Assembly: GCA_035506135.1 (NCBI GenBank)
Contig: DATJPY010000048.1
Location: 15,487 to 79,486 of the forward strand
DNA from: DATJPY01 sp035506135
GTDB taxonomy: Bacteria > Myxococcota_A > UBA9160 > PR03
Reading direction: 5' to 3'
Length of the DNA: 64,000 bases
This document shows positions 1-9,487 of the stretch, one piece after another; position 1 is the stretch's first letter; the number at the start of each line of letters is the position of its first letter. The position numbers and the translations under genes are program-made. Below the pieces are notes generated by a model. It was given only the letters and a program-made list of their open reading frames with translations. It searched no databases and was not told where the DNA came from.

Positions 1-1115
1 CCGGTCTGGTGCGCGGGCACCGCCGGGAAGATCGCGCAGCTCGCGAGGAGCCCGCGCTCCAGCAGGTGCACGGCCATCGCGGTCGAGGCCGCGCGCGGGC
101 CGAGGCCGATGAAGCGGATCGGCACGACCGTGCGACGGTGGAGCAGCGGGAGCTCGAGCTCCTCCGCGCGGCGATTCGCATGTCGGATCCGCTCGCGGAG
201 CTCCGCCTGCAGCGCCTCGATTTCACCAGAGAGGTGGATGCGGGCGGAAGCGAGCGCGGCGCCGAGCATCGGCGGCTGGACCGGTCCGGTGAAGGCGAGC
301 GGCGCCGCGGTGTGCCGCACCCAGCGCCGCGTCGCCTCGTCGGGGAGCACCAACGCACCGCCCGCCGCGGCAAACGACTTGTTGAGCGAGAGGGCGACGA
401 TGGCGCGCTCGCGCTCGGGCAGGTGCTCGAGCGCGTGGCCCCGCCCGTGGCGGCCGGTCCAGCTCGTGCCGTGCGCGTCGTCGACGTAGAGATGGAGCTG
501 CTCGTGACGCGTGAGCAGCCAGGCCAGCGCGTCGATCGGAGCCAGATCGCCGTGCATGCTGTAGACGCCGTCGAGGAGGAACCAGACCCGGGGATGGCTC
601 TGCGATAGCGCCGCGATCCGCTCTTCGAGCCGATCGAGGCGTCCGTGACGGACGTACTCGACGGCGACTCCAGCGCGCTGGAGGAGCGGAACGACCGTCT
701 GCACCGTCATGTGGACCTGATGGTCGAGCAGCACCGCGTCGCGCTCGCCGACCAGGGAGGGCAGCGCCGACGCCGAGGCGAGCGTCGTGTTGGGCGTCAC
801 CAGCGCGTGGCCGCCCGTGATCTCGCCGAGCAGCGCCTCGAGCGGCGCGTAGGGCGGCGCCGAGAGGAAGGCGCGGGAGACAGAGAGCTGCGTGCCGAAG
901 CGACGGGCTGCGTCGACGGCACCCTCCACGAGCCGCCGGTCCAGCTCGAGGCCGAGGTAGCTGCACGACGTGAAGTTGACGACGCGGCGGTCGCCGAGCA
1001 CGACCGTGCGCCCGTCGAGGGCCTCGTCCCCGGCGATCTGGAGCCCGATTCCGAGCTCGGTGGCGAGGTGGCCGGCGAGGTCGCAGGCCTCGAGCAGCTC
1101 GCGGAAGGCACCCAT
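1..1115 (-). CDS. Alpha-oxoamine synthase family PLP enzyme (partial, C-terminus beyond the left edge)
   Basis: Reading from the ATG at 1115 gives about 371 residues with no stop before the window edge. Family marks are clear: an NFTSCSYLGLE N-terminal motif, an aspartate motif VDDAHGTSWTG that would hold the PLP ring nitrogen, and SLNKSFAAAGG containing the Schiff-base lysine. The family (BioF, Kbl, HemA, serine palmitoyltransferase, CqsA/LqsA) condenses an acyl-CoA with an amino acid. AAGAGG lies just upstream of the ATG. The gene follows the regulator gene by 25 nt on the same strand, so the two are probably co-transcribed. No biotin or heme genes are nearby, so the substrate is open; an autoinducer-type synthase is one possibility. 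The family call is firm, the substrate is not. Confidence 0.85.
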   Translation of the reverse strand, partial: MGAFRELLEACDLAGHLATELGIGLQIAGDEALDGRTVVLGDRRVVNFTSCSYLGLELDRRLVEGAVDAARRFGTQLSVSRAFLSAPPYAPLEALLGEITGGHALVTPNTTLASASALPSLVGERDAVLLDHQVHMTVQTVVPLLQRAGVAVEYVRHGRLDRLEERIAALSQSHPRVWFLLDGVYSMHGDLAPIDALAWLLTRHEQLHLYVDDAHGTSWTGRHGRGHALEHLPERERAIVALSLNKSFAAAGGALVLPDEATRRWVRHTAAPLAFTGPVQPPMLGAALASARIHLSGEIEALQAELRERIRHANRRAEELELPLLHRRTVVPIRFIGLGPRAASTAMAVHLLERGLLASCAIFPAVPAHQT

Positions 1116-1140
1116 CCGCCTCTTGGGATCGGCGGAGCGG

Positions 1141-2610
1141 CTAGTTTTCTGTAGGGAAAAGGACCCTAGCGGTGGCCCGTGAGGACCGGAGCCGCAGCAT
1201 CATCAGGCCGCGCAGCTCCGGATGGAGCCGCATCACCTGGCCCGCCACCTCGCGGCCGACCGAGGGAGCGAGCACGTCGGTGACGAGCAGGTGGATCGGC
1301 GTCGACTGTGACGAGCAGATGGCGAGCGCGTCGGCGCGGGTTGCGGCCTCGATGACCGTGTAGCCCTCGATCTCGAGGAGCTCGCGCGCCACGCGCCGCA
1401 GCCCGCGGTCGCCCTCCACCAGGAGGATCGTCTCCGACTCGTCCTCGTGGCCTCGCAGCGCCTCGCCCTCCAGCGCCGTCCGACCCTCGAGAGCTCCCTC
1501 GAGCCTGCGCTCGAGGCGGGCCCAATCGGCGAGGTCGGCCTGGAGCCACTGCGTGAGACCGCGGATCGCAGCCTCCGACTGCGCGCTCTCGAGGGCGACA
1601 CCGATCCACGGCAGGAGCTCGCGGAGCAATACCTCGTCGTGCCCGGCGCCGTTGCTTCCGCCGAATCCCCAGAGCTCGAGGCGTCCTACGGTGCCGCTGC
1701 CGGCCGCGAGAGCGTGTGTCGCCGACGGCGTACCCGAGCGATCGCCGCACGCCGCGAGCGTCGCGAGGCTGTCGCCTTCGCGCGTCCGTCCCGAGATTCG
1801 GGCCCCGCGCAGCCGGAACTGCTGCTCGAGCAGGCGGATCACCGCACGGGCGAGCTCGCCCTCGTCCTGCCAGTGCGAGAGCTCGCGGCCGAGGCGATGC
1901 AGCGTCTCGAGGCGGCGCGATTTCTCGGCCAGCAGCACGCCCGCGACGCGCGTACGGCGCATGCTCTCGCGAAGCTGCTCCTGTTGGAAGCCGAGCTCCT
2001 CGAGGTCGCCGGGCAGCGCGGAGACGCTGGCGCGGCGGCGGAAGAGGTTCCTGAGACGACGCCTGGCCGGCGGCGGCGTGATCAGGAACTCGCCGCGGCG
2101 TCCGTCGTGCCGGAGGTCCACCAGCGCTTCGGGTTGGCCGAAGAGGAGCGGCATCGCGCGCAGCACGCCGCGGATCCCCTGGAAGAACTGCGGGCACTCG
2201 GCGTAGCCCGGCAGGATCTCGATCACCTCGCGCAGCCGTCCGTCGGCCAGCTCCTCGCACGTGGCGCGAGTGCCGCGAAAGACCCACGGTCCCCACCAGC
2301 GCGTGCCGACCAGGTAGAACGGCCGCGCGCTGCCGAGGTGCGGGAGCAGGCGCCGCAGCAGGCGGGGCACGCTGCCGGGAGCCGCTCGCAGAGCGATCTC
2401 CTCGATCTGATCTGCCCCTCCGAGCATCTCCGCCGCGCGCCGCGCGAACACGGTGAAGGGATCCCACGGCACGCGATTGCGAGGGTCCTCGAAGGCCGAG
2501 ATCGGCAGGTCGAGCCCGGCGACGAGCGGCTCGGGGTCGAGGCCGCGCGCGCGGATCTCGGCGACCAGGGGCGCGCAGCAGGCGCAAGTCACATCGCTCA
2601 AGGCGCTCAC
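1141..2610 (-). CDS. GAF-domain regulator with degenerate C-terminal receiver domain
   Basis: 489 residues from a GTG preceded directly by GGAGG. The N-terminal 200 residues contain several Cys near the start and match no family I can name. A helical linker (about 215-250) leads into a GAF-like region (about 255-355), another helical segment, and a receiver-like domain from about residue 392 (ILLVEGDRGLR, then HLLVTDVLAP carrying the likely phosphoacceptor Asp). The receiver stops early: the usual beta-5 Lys and 'KPF' end are replaced by a short unrelated tail. No kinase or output DNA-binding domain is visible. It probably acts as a sensory or partner protein for the synthase gene downstream. 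Confidence 0.6.
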   Translation of the reverse strand: MSALSDVTCACCAPLVAEIRARGLDPEPLVAGLDLPISAFEDPRNRVPWDPFTVFARRAAEMLGGADQIEEIALRAAPGSVPRLLRRLLPHLGSARPFYLVGTRWWGPWVFRGTRATCEELADGRLREVIEILPGYAECPQFFQGIRGVLRAMPLLFGQPEALVDLRHDGRRGEFLITPPPARRRLRNLFRRRASVSALPGDLEELGFQQEQLRESMRRTRVAGVLLAEKSRRLETLHRLGRELSHWQDEGELARAVIRLLEQQFRLRGARISGRTREGDSLATLAACGDRSGTPSATHALAAGSGTVGRLELWGFGGSNGAGHDEVLLRELLPWIGVALESAQSEAAIRGLTQWLQADLADWARLERRLEGALEGRTALEGEALRGHEDESETILLVEGDRGLRRVARELLEIEGYTVIEAATRADALAICSSQSTPIHLLVTDVLAPSVGREVAGQVMRLHPELRGLMMLRLRSSRATARVLFPTEN

Positions 2611-2777
2611 CCTCCAGAGCGCCTCTCACCCGCGTGCATCCTACGCCAACGATGGCCGTCGCGGAAGCCTCGATCGGCCGCCCGCGGAATCTCCGTTCTG
2701 CGGCGGCGCGACCGACGGCGCGAGGGCGACACCGTATTGTGATGACGACGGCGGGGAGGTTGTCGATCGGGCCCCGG

Positions 2778-3839
2778 TCAGCCCGTCCGCCCCCGAGCGC
2801 CCACCGGCACTTCGCCGAGGCCCGGCCACCAGAGGTAGAGGAAGGCCGGGCCGCTGAGCGGAGGGCGCAGGTCGAGGCCCAGATCGAGGCGGAGCGAGTC
2901 GGGTACCGCCGGCGCAGCGGCGCGCGGGCCCGCGCCGATCGGGGCGCGCGAGTAGATGTTCTCCGCCCACTCGCTGCTGCGGCGGTAGACGATCACGCGC
3001 GCCCGGTCGACGCCGGCTCGCTGACGCGCCTCGTCGATCGCATCGGGCAGGTAGGAGATTCCGTCGATCAGCCCCGCGTCGAGCGCCTGGGGCGCGGCGT
3101 AGACGCGTCCGTCGGCGAGCTCGTGCACGCGCTCGGCTCCGAGCTTCGGGCGGCCCGCGGCGACCACGTCGCAGAAGCGCGCGTAGAGGAGGTCGATCAC
3201 GCTCTGGAGCTGCGCGCGCTCGGCTTGTGTCATCGGCCGCAGCGGAGAGCCCGCGTCCTTCAGCGCGCCGGACTTCAGCGTCTGGTCGGCGATCCCGAGC
3301 TTCTCCATCAGCCCGGAGACGTTCACGCCCTCGAAGATCACGCCGATCGATCCGGTGACGGTGGTCGGCTGCGCGTAGATCGCGTCGGCGGACATCGCCA
3401 CGTAGTAGCCGCCCGATGCCGCCACGCCCATGAGCTGCGCGAGGACCGGCACCTTCTTCTTCTCCTTGAAGCGCGCGATCTCGTGGTAGATGAGATCGCT
3501 CGCCGCGGCGGTGCCGCCCGGGCTGTCGATCCGCAGCACCACGGCGACGACGCGCGCGTCCTCGCGCGCGGCGTCGAGCTGCTCGCGGATGCGCGCCACC
3601 TGGCTCTCGTGCGAGACCAGGCCGAAGGCGCTCGTCTCCTCGCCCTCGGTGAGAACGCCGTCCACGTCGAGGATCAGGATCTTCGCGGACCCGCTGCCCT
3701 CGACCACCGTCTCGAGGAGCGGCTCGGGTCCGCCGAACGGAAGCCGCGGGAACGCGCAGCCGGAGAGGAGCAGCGAGAGCAGCGCCACGCCGATTGCGCC
3801 GACCCCCCTCGTGCGCCCTCGTCGCGTCGCGTTCGCCAC
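2778..3839 (-). CDS. sppA: Lipoprotein S49-family signal peptide peptidase (SppA-type)
   Basis: Serine protease of the inner membrane that digests cleaved signal peptides. From the GTG at 3839 the protein is 353 residues and starts with an Arg-rich stretch, a hydrophobic run and the lipobox LLSGC, so it is likely lipid-anchored. The S49 core follows: LRIDSPGG, VAASGGYYVAM with the nucleophile Ser, TTVTGSIGV, and a later conserved Lys region. The reading frame runs back to 3968, but that extension is an Arg-rich low-quality stretch. A TAGAGT hexamer at 3852-3847 lies 7 nt before the chosen GTG and favours this start. GTG 3848 is the alternative. It diverges from the P450 gene at 4001. Confidence 0.85.
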   Translation of the reverse strand: MANATRRGRTRGVGAIGVALLSLLLSGCAFPRLPFGGPEPLLETVVEGSGSAKILILDVDGVLTEGEETSAFGLVSHESQVARIREQLDAAREDARVVAVVLRIDSPGGTAAASDLIYHEIARFKEKKKVPVLAQLMGVAASGGYYVAMSADAIYAQPTTVTGSIGVIFEGVNVSGLMEKLGIADQTLKSGALKDAGSPLRPMTQAERAQLQSVIDLLYARFCDVVAAGRPKLGAERVHELADGRVYAAPQALDAGLIDGISYLPDAIDEARQRAGVDRARVIVYRRSSEWAENIYSRAPIGAGPRAAAPAVPDSLRLDLGLDLRPPLSGPAFLYLWWPGLGEVPVGARGRTG

Positions 3840-4000
3840 TCCCTCCACTCTACCCCGTCTCCGTGTCGAGCGCGCGCTGCATGCAGTGCGTAGCCTGCGC
3901 CTCCGGCGGCTGCCGCTGCAGCGGGAGCGCTGCCGAGGCAGCGTTTCGCGCAGGCACGTGGGTTGCACAACGGCGAGCCCGCGCGCCAGGGAGGAGAATC

Positions 4001-5287
4001 GTGACCGTCATCGAGCGACTCGACGACGCGCTCTTCGCCGTCGACATGCTTCTGCGCGCCGCGCGCGAGGGCCTCGAGACCGGGGTCGTCTTCAACCCGA
4101 AGCGCAAGGACCTGCGGATCGACCCCTACCCGTTCTATGCCGAGCTGCGCGAGCGCGATCCGATCCACCGCAGCTATGCGGCGGGCGGCTGGGTGCTCTC
4201 TCGCTACGACGACATCCTCGGCGTGCTCGCCGACCGCCGCTACTCGTCGGACGAGCGCAACTGGAGCCGCCGCGCACGGCTGCGCGCGCGGGGCCGGCGC
4301 GCCGGCCTGCCGGACATGTACGACGATGGGCTGGCGTCGATGCTGCGCATCGACCCGCCGGACCACACGCGCCTGCGCGGGCTCGTCAGCAAGGCGTTCA
4401 CGCCGCGCGCGGTGGAGCGCATGCGACCGCGCATCGAGGCGGTCGTGGACGAGCTGCTAGGGGGGCTCGAAGGTCGGAGCGAGATCGAGCTCGTGCGGGA
4501 GTTCGGCGCGCCGCTCCCCGTCGCGATCATCGCCGAGATGCTCGGCATCCCGTCCGCCGACCGCGCGCGCTTCCGCCACGGGTCGGACGAGGCGGTGCGG
4601 CTTCTCGGCGACGGGACCAAGGAGGATCGCCGGCGCGGAGGAAAGGGCTTCCGGGAGCTCATGCGGTATCTCGAGGGCGAGGTCGCGACGCGCCGGCGCG
4701 AGCCGCGCGACGACCTGCTCTCGGCGATGGTCGCGGCGGAGGAGGCCGGCGACCGCCTCTCGACCCAGGAGCTCTTCTCCACCTGCGTGCTCCTGCTGGT
4801 CGCGGGCAACGAGACGACCACCAACCTGATCGGCAACGGGATGATCGCCCTGCTCCGCCATCCCGAGCAGCTCGAGCGGCTGCGGCGCGAGCCCAAGCGA
4901 ATTCCGGGCGCGGTCGAGGAGCTGCTGCGCTACGACAGCCCGGTCCAGCTCACCTCGAGGATCGTGCTCGAGGAGGGCGAGCTCCGCGGGCGCAAGATCC
5001 GGCGCGGCGAGCAGCTCGTGCTGCTGCTCGGCGCGGGGAACCGGGATCCGGCGCGGTTCGCGGATCCGGAGCGTCTGGACATCGCGCGCGAGGACGTGCA
5101 CCCGCTCTCCTTCGGCCACGGGATCCACTACTGCCTCGGGGCCCAGCTCGCGCGGCTCGAGGCCCAGATCGCGTTCGAAGGGCTGATCGAGCGCTTCCCG
5201 GACCTTCGCTTCGGCGCGGGGTCGATCGCGTGGGGCGACAACACCATCCTGCGTGGCCCGACCTCGCTCCCTCTGGCCGTGCGCTAG
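4001..5287 (+). CDS. Cytochrome P450 (first of three)
   Basis: Soluble heme monooxygenase of 428 residues. The start is the GTG at 4001, preceded by GGAGGAG; the open frame upstream is low-complexity. I-helix oxygen-activation motif AGNETT (about residues 267-273), K-helix EELLR, and heme-binding loop FGHGIHYCLG with the ligand Cys near residue 378. All P450 hallmarks are intact. It stands alone between the divergent sppA and a DUF1345 gene, with no ferredoxin or reductase next to it, so electrons must come from elsewhere. The substrate cannot be read from sequence. Confidence 0.93.
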   Translation: MTVIERLDDALFAVDMLLRAAREGLETGVVFNPKRKDLRIDPYPFYAELRERDPIHRSYAAGGWVLSRYDDILGVLADRRYSSDERNWSRRARLRARGRRAGLPDMYDDGLASMLRIDPPDHTRLRGLVSKAFTPRAVERMRPRIEAVVDELLGGLEGRSEIELVREFGAPLPVAIIAEMLGIPSADRARFRHGSDEAVRLLGDGTKEDRRRGGKGFRELMRYLEGEVATRRREPRDDLLSAMVAAEEAGDRLSTQELFSTCVLLLVAGNETTTNLIGNGMIALLRHPEQLERLRREPKRIPGAVEELLRYDSPVQLTSRIVLEEGELRGRKIRRGEQLVLLLGAGNRDPARFADPERLDIAREDVHPLSFGHGIHYCLGAQLARLEAQIAFEGLIERFPDLRFGAGSIAWGDNTILRGPTSLPLAVR

Positions 5288-5578
5288 CAGGAAGGGCTCC
5301 GGATCCCTCTTGCCAGGTCGGGCGGAGGGAGGTTCCTCCGGCGCCCGAGCGACGTGCATTCTACTCGTGGGCGTCTGCGCGGCGCGTTCGTGCTCACAAG
5401 GCCCGATCCGCCTACCCGTCGCTCGGAAATCCGCGCCTCCGGAAGCCTCCCGTCCGCCCGACTCGCAGGCCCGGGAGGTCTCGCTGGGAGGGAATCCGGA
5501 GGCTCGGCGCAGTAGAATCGCCGGCCATGTGCGTGCCGGGTCGCATCGCCCCGGGTCCGCCCCACGAGGCGGCCGCCC

Positions 5579-6262
5579 TTGGCTGAGGTGTCGGAGGTCG
5601 CGCTGCTCGCTTCGGTCCAGAAACACGTCTGCCATCACGACCGGTTCTACGCGGCCGCCCTGCTCGGCTGCCTGGTCTGGGCGGGCATGGACATGCTGCG
5701 GCCCGCGCTTCGCGTCGTCGTGGCCGGCGACTGCTTCTTCGCGGTGTACCTGGTATCGACCGCGGTTCTCTGCCTCCGCGCCACGCCCGACGACATGCGG
5801 CGGCGCGCCACCTACGCGGACGAGGGCGTCCTGCTGATCACCCTCCTCACGCTCGGCGCCGTCTCGCTCTCGCTGTGGGCGATCTTCACGCTGTTCGGAG
5901 AGGCCAAGCAGCTCGATAGGGAGGCGTTCGCGCTCTCGATCGCGAGCGTCCCGCTCGGCTGGCTCACGCTGCACACGGTGACGGCGTTCCGCTACGCCCA
6001 CCTCTACTACACGCAGGTCGAGTCGGGGGAGGGCGAGCCGGCGGACGCCGGCGGGCTCGCGTTTCCGGGCACGCACGAGCCCACCCTCTGGGACTTCCTC
6101 TACTACTCGTTCGTGATCGGCATGACCTCGCAGGTCTCCGACGTCCAGGTGCTCACCGAGCCGCTGCGGCGCATGACGCTGACCCACGGCGTCACCTCGT
6201 TCTTCTTCAACACCGTGCTGCTCGCGCTCGCGGTGAACATCGGCGCGACCTACGCGGCGTAG
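5579..6262 (+). CDS. DUF1345 integral membrane protein
   Basis: 227 residues with about five hydrophobic segments. The C-terminal signature DFLYYSFVIGMTSQVSDVQV followed by TLTHGVTSFFFNT is typical of DUF1345, whose biochemical role is not established. The TTG at 5579 has GAGGCGG a suitable distance upstream; GTG 5588 is an alternative start. A TAGAAT hexamer at 5513-5518 could be its -10 box. The 291 nt before it (5288-5578) contain no gene I can support. It converges on the LMF-family gene, with only 7 nt between the two stops. Confidence 0.88.
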   Translation: MAEVSEVALLASVQKHVCHHDRFYAAALLGCLVWAGMDMLRPALRVVVAGDCFFAVYLVSTAVLCLRATPDDMRRRATYADEGVLLITLLTLGAVSLSLWAIFTLFGEAKQLDREAFALSIASVPLGWLTLHTVTAFRYAHLYYTQVESGEGEPADAGGLAFPGTHEPTLWDFLYYSFVIGMTSQVSDVQVLTEPLRRMTLTHGVTSFFFNTVLLALAVNIGATYAA

Positions 6263-6269
6263 GGTCGGC

Positions 6270-7844
6270 TCAGCGTGCCGCCGGCTCGTCGAGCCAACCC
6301 TCCTCGGCGAGGAAGGCGCGCAGTCGCCGGTCGTCCGCCGAGAGCGGTGGCAGCCAGGGGCCGAGGGGCTCGCGCGTCCACCAGAGGCCTTCCGGATTGC
6401 CGGGCGGGGCGAAGCGGTAGCGGTAGAGCGTGGCGCGCACGAAGCGCGGCGGATGATCCGGGAACGGGTCGTCGGCGAACAGGGACAGCGCGCCGGGATC
6501 GCCGTGCAGCAGCTTCCAGACCAGGTGGAGCGTCCAGGGATAGCGATCGGGCGTCGACATCGCCGCGAACCACATCTGCCAGTCGAGCCGCGGCTGGTAG
6601 GGTGCCACCTGGGGCGGCCTGCGATCGAGATCGACCGGGAGCGCGCGGTAGCGGTAGGCCTTCCAGGCCGCGCCCTCGTCGGGCTCGTCTGCGTCGGTGC
6701 CCTCGAACACCACGGCCAGTCGCTCGCGGCCGACGGTGCCGAAGGCGCCGTAGCTGTTGACGAGCGCCAGCGAGGTGAACGAGGTGTTCATGATCTGCTG
6801 CGACGAGAGCATGTTCAGCACCGGTGCGATGCTGAGCGCGCCGACGACGGCGGCCAGGGCCCAGGCCGTGCGCTGCATCGCTCGGCTCGGCCGTGCGCCC
6901 GCGGCGGCGCGCCGCGCCCTCTCGACCAGCGCGGCCGGGAGCAGGAGCGACCAGACGGCGTCGTCGAAGCACGCCAGCGCCGGCACGATGGTGAGCCAGT
7001 TCAGGAACGAGAGGTTGCCGCTCAGGATCAGCGTTCCCTGGAACATCACGATGACCGCGCCCCCGACCCGGCGCGCGGCGCGCGGTCCGAGCACGAGCCA
7101 GGGCGCCACCAGCTCGGCCGCGTGGTTGAACACGACGCCGGCCTGGAGCAGCGGATGCGGCAGGAAGTGGAACGAGCGGCTCAACGGGTTCGGGATGGGC
7201 TGCGTCTCGAAGTGGTAGTAGAGCGCGGTGAGATCGCGCCAGGCCGGATCGCCGCGCAGCTTGATCAGGCCCGCGCCCAGCATGACCCGGAAGCTCAGCC
7301 AGCGGAGCAGCCACAGCACCGGCGCAGGCGGCTCACGCGCCGGGAAGGGACGGCCGTCGAGCAGCGGGCACAGGAAGATGGCGAGGAAGCCGGTCTCGAT
7401 GAGCTGGATCTCCCATCCGTAGCCGTACCAGTCCTGCCCGACGTGCACGATCGATGCATAGAGCACCCACAGCACCGCCAGGAGCACCGCGTTGGCGTAC
7501 CCCGCGGCAACCGCGCACGAGAGCGCGAAGCCGCTCCAGGCGACGGTGCGCAGCGCCGTGTCCGACGCATCCAGCCAGAAGAGCGAGGGCAGCGCGGCGA
7601 ATCCTCGCCAGCTCGACCCGAGCTGCTCGCGCACGGCGTCGAGGAAGGAGCCGACCGGGAGGAGGCCCTGCGCGCCGATCAGCGGGACGAGCTGCAGGGC
7701 CGCGCACAGGAACGCCACCGCGTACACGCAGCCGAGCAGGCGGAGGATGGCGAAGCGGGTGATCCAGAAGCTGTCGGCGGCGCGGCGGGGCGCGGGCTCC
7801 ACCGTCACGCCCGGCTCTCGACGCGTCTCGCTCGCGCCCGGCAT
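6270..7844 (-). CDS. Lipase maturation factor (LMF) family multi-pass membrane protein
   Basis: 524 residues with about eight hydrophobic segments. Strongly recognisable LMF1-like blocks: GQDWYGYGWEIQLIETGF, LLRWLSFRVMLGAGLIKLRG, then TALYYHFETQPIPNPLS. The C-terminal soluble part contains a YQPRLDWQMWFAA block, also typical of the family. Animal LMF1 assists lipase folding in the ER; the bacterial members have no established role and lack that context. The ATG at 7844 is the only sensible start. It diverges from pyruvate kinase at 7959. Confidence 0.9.
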   Translation of the reverse strand: MPGASETRREPGVTVEPAPRRAADSFWITRFAILRLLGCVYAVAFLCAALQLVPLIGAQGLLPVGSFLDAVREQLGSSWRGFAALPSLFWLDASDTALRTVAWSGFALSCAVAAGYANAVLLAVLWVLYASIVHVGQDWYGYGWEIQLIETGFLAIFLCPLLDGRPFPAREPPAPVLWLLRWLSFRVMLGAGLIKLRGDPAWRDLTALYYHFETQPIPNPLSRSFHFLPHPLLQAGVVFNHAAELVAPWLVLGPRAARRVGGAVIVMFQGTLILSGNLSFLNWLTIVPALACFDDAVWSLLLPAALVERARRAAAGARPSRAMQRTAWALAAVVGALSIAPVLNMLSSQQIMNTSFTSLALVNSYGAFGTVGRERLAVVFEGTDADEPDEGAAWKAYRYRALPVDLDRRPPQVAPYQPRLDWQMWFAAMSTPDRYPWTLHLVWKLLHGDPGALSLFADDPFPDHPPRFVRATLYRYRFAPPGNPEGLWWTREPLGPWLPPLSADDRRLRAFLAEEGWLDEPAAR

Positions 7845-7958
7845 CGGCTAGCCTCGTCGATGGGCGGGTGCAGTCTACCAGCCGGGCGCGCGCGGAGCGG
7901 TTCAAGCCCGCACCCGTGGTCACCGATCTCCGGGACGGGCGCTCGGACGGAGGGTTCG

Positions 7959-9380
7959 GTGAACCCCGGAAGCCGCATGACCAAGATCGTCGCGACCGTC
8001 GGGCCCGCGAGCGACGCGCCCGACACGCTGCGCAAGATGATCGAAGCCGGCATGAACGTGGCGCGGCTGAACCTCTCGCACGGGACCTTCGAGGAGCAGA
8101 CAGCGCGCGCCGAGCGGATCCGCCAGGCGGCGGCGGCGCTCGGCGCCAACGTCGCGGTGATGGCCGATACGCGCGGGGTCGAGATCCGGACCGGACCCGT
8201 CCAGGGCGGCTTCGCCGAGCTCCAGCCGGGCAAGTTCTTCACGCTCTACACCGATCGGCGGAACGGGAGCGCCGAGGGCGTCGCCGTCTCGCACCCGGGC
8301 CTGCCGGAGGAGGTCGAGCCCGGGACCCGCATCCTCCTCGACGACGGCGCCATCGAGCTGCGCGTGGTCGAGGCCAAGGCGGGCGCGATCCAGTGCCGCG
8401 TCGTCGAGGGCGGTCGCCTCGAGGGCGGGCGCGGCGTGAACCTCCCCGACGGCACCGTCCAGCGCAACGCGCTCTCCGGTCAGGACCGCGAGGACCTGCT
8501 CTTCGCGGCGGCGCAGGGCCTCGACTACGTCGCTGCCTCGTTCGTGCAGAGCGCCAGCGACGTGCGCGCGATCCAGCACACGCTGGCGGGGGCCGGGCTG
8601 CCGATCCCGGTGATCGCCAAGATCGAGAACCGCGAGGGCGTGCGGAACCTCGAGGAGATCGTGGCCTGTGCCTCGGGCACCATGGTGGCGCGCGGCGACC
8701 TCGGCGTGGAGATCCCGCTCGAGGACGTGCCGCTCGCGCAGAAGCGCATCATCCACACCACGGTCCGCAACGGAAAGCCCGTCATCACGGCGACGCAGAT
8801 GCTGAGCTCGATGGAGCGAAGCCCGCGGCCGACGCGCGCCGAGGTGAGCGACGTCGCGAACGCGATCCTGGACGGCACGTCCGCGGTGATGCTGGCGGGC
8901 GAGACGGCGGTGGGCCGCTTCCCGGTCGAGGCGGTGCGGACGATGGCGCGTGTCGCCGAGCGCAGCGAGGCGGCGCTGCCGCAGTACGGGCATCTGCAGC
9001 AGATCCTGCCGGAGCCCTCCAACGTGGTGACGGAGGCGGTCAGCCAGGCCGCGATCACGATGGCGCACCACCTCGACTCGGCCGCCATCATCACGCTGAC
9101 GGAGTCCGGCTTCACGCCCCGGGCCATCTCGAAGCACCGCCCGCGCTGTCCGATCCTGGCGGTGACCCCATCGCCCCGCGTGGTCAGCGCGCTGGCGCTG
9201 AACTGGGGCGTCACCGCGATCCGCTACGACGCCGAGCGCTCCGACGACGCCATGATCGCGTTCGCGATCGAGCACCTGCGCTTGTCGGGACGCGTGCGGC
9301 CGGGCGACGTCGTGGTCGCAACGGCCGGCATCTCGCAGGCGCCGGGCAGCACGAACCGGATCTCCGTGATTCCGGTCTGA
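7959..9380 (+). CDS. pyk: Pyruvate kinase
   Basis: Converts PEP and ADP to pyruvate and ATP in glycolysis. 473 residues, normal length. Sequence marks: TKIVATVGPAS at the N-terminus, NLSHG, IAKIENREGV with the catalytic Lys, MVARGDLGVE for the metal site, ATQMLSSM, PTRAEVSDVANAILDG and VMLAGETAVG. The usual MLDTKGPEIRTG block reads MADTRGVEIRTG here, a mild departure. The GTG at 7959 has GGAGGG 4 nt upstream and is preferred; the ATG at 7977 would also work. The frame is open far upstream, but that region is antisense to the LMF gene. Confidence 0.95.
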   Translation: MNPGSRMTKIVATVGPASDAPDTLRKMIEAGMNVARLNLSHGTFEEQTARAERIRQAAAALGANVAVMADTRGVEIRTGPVQGGFAELQPGKFFTLYTDRRNGSAEGVAVSHPGLPEEVEPGTRILLDDGAIELRVVEAKAGAIQCRVVEGGRLEGGRGVNLPDGTVQRNALSGQDREDLLFAAAQGLDYVAASFVQSASDVRAIQHTLAGAGLPIPVIAKIENREGVRNLEEIVACASGTMVARGDLGVEIPLEDVPLAQKRIIHTTVRNGKPVITATQMLSSMERSPRPTRAEVSDVANAILDGTSAVMLAGETAVGRFPVEAVRTMARVAERSEAALPQYGHLQQILPEPSNVVTEAVSQAAITMAHHLDSAAIITLTESGFTPRAISKHRPRCPILAVTPSPRVVSALALNWGVTAIRYDAERSDDAMIAFAIEHLRLSGRVRPGDVVVATAGISQAPGSTNRISVIPV

Positions 9381-9487
9381 GCCAGCCGACCGCTTCTCGT
9401 GTCGCGCGCCGCGGCGGCGCGCGCGTCGATACGCAGGCTCGGACGAAGGGGTCGCGGCGGGAGCCCGCTTCCGGTACAGCTCTGCGC

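Noticed and set aside
2634..3893. 419-codon plus-strand open frame opposite sppA
   Set aside because: Shadow of the SppA gene; Arg/Val/Asp-rich with no motif.
6453..7958. Upstream extension of the pyruvate kinase frame by about 500 codons
   Set aside because: It is antisense to the LMF-family gene, has no start with a ribosome-binding site, and pyruvate kinase has normal length from 7959.
8809..8825. GAGCGAAG in the pyruvate kinase gene as another repeat copy
   Set aside because: Only eight bases match, and they encode a conserved part of pyruvate kinase (SMERSPRPTRAE).
9404..9422. 8-bp hairpin with CGG loop after pyruvate kinase
   Set aside because: In such GC-rich DNA, short GC hairpins are common. 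It has no T-run and lies 24 nt after the stop, so I do not call a terminator.
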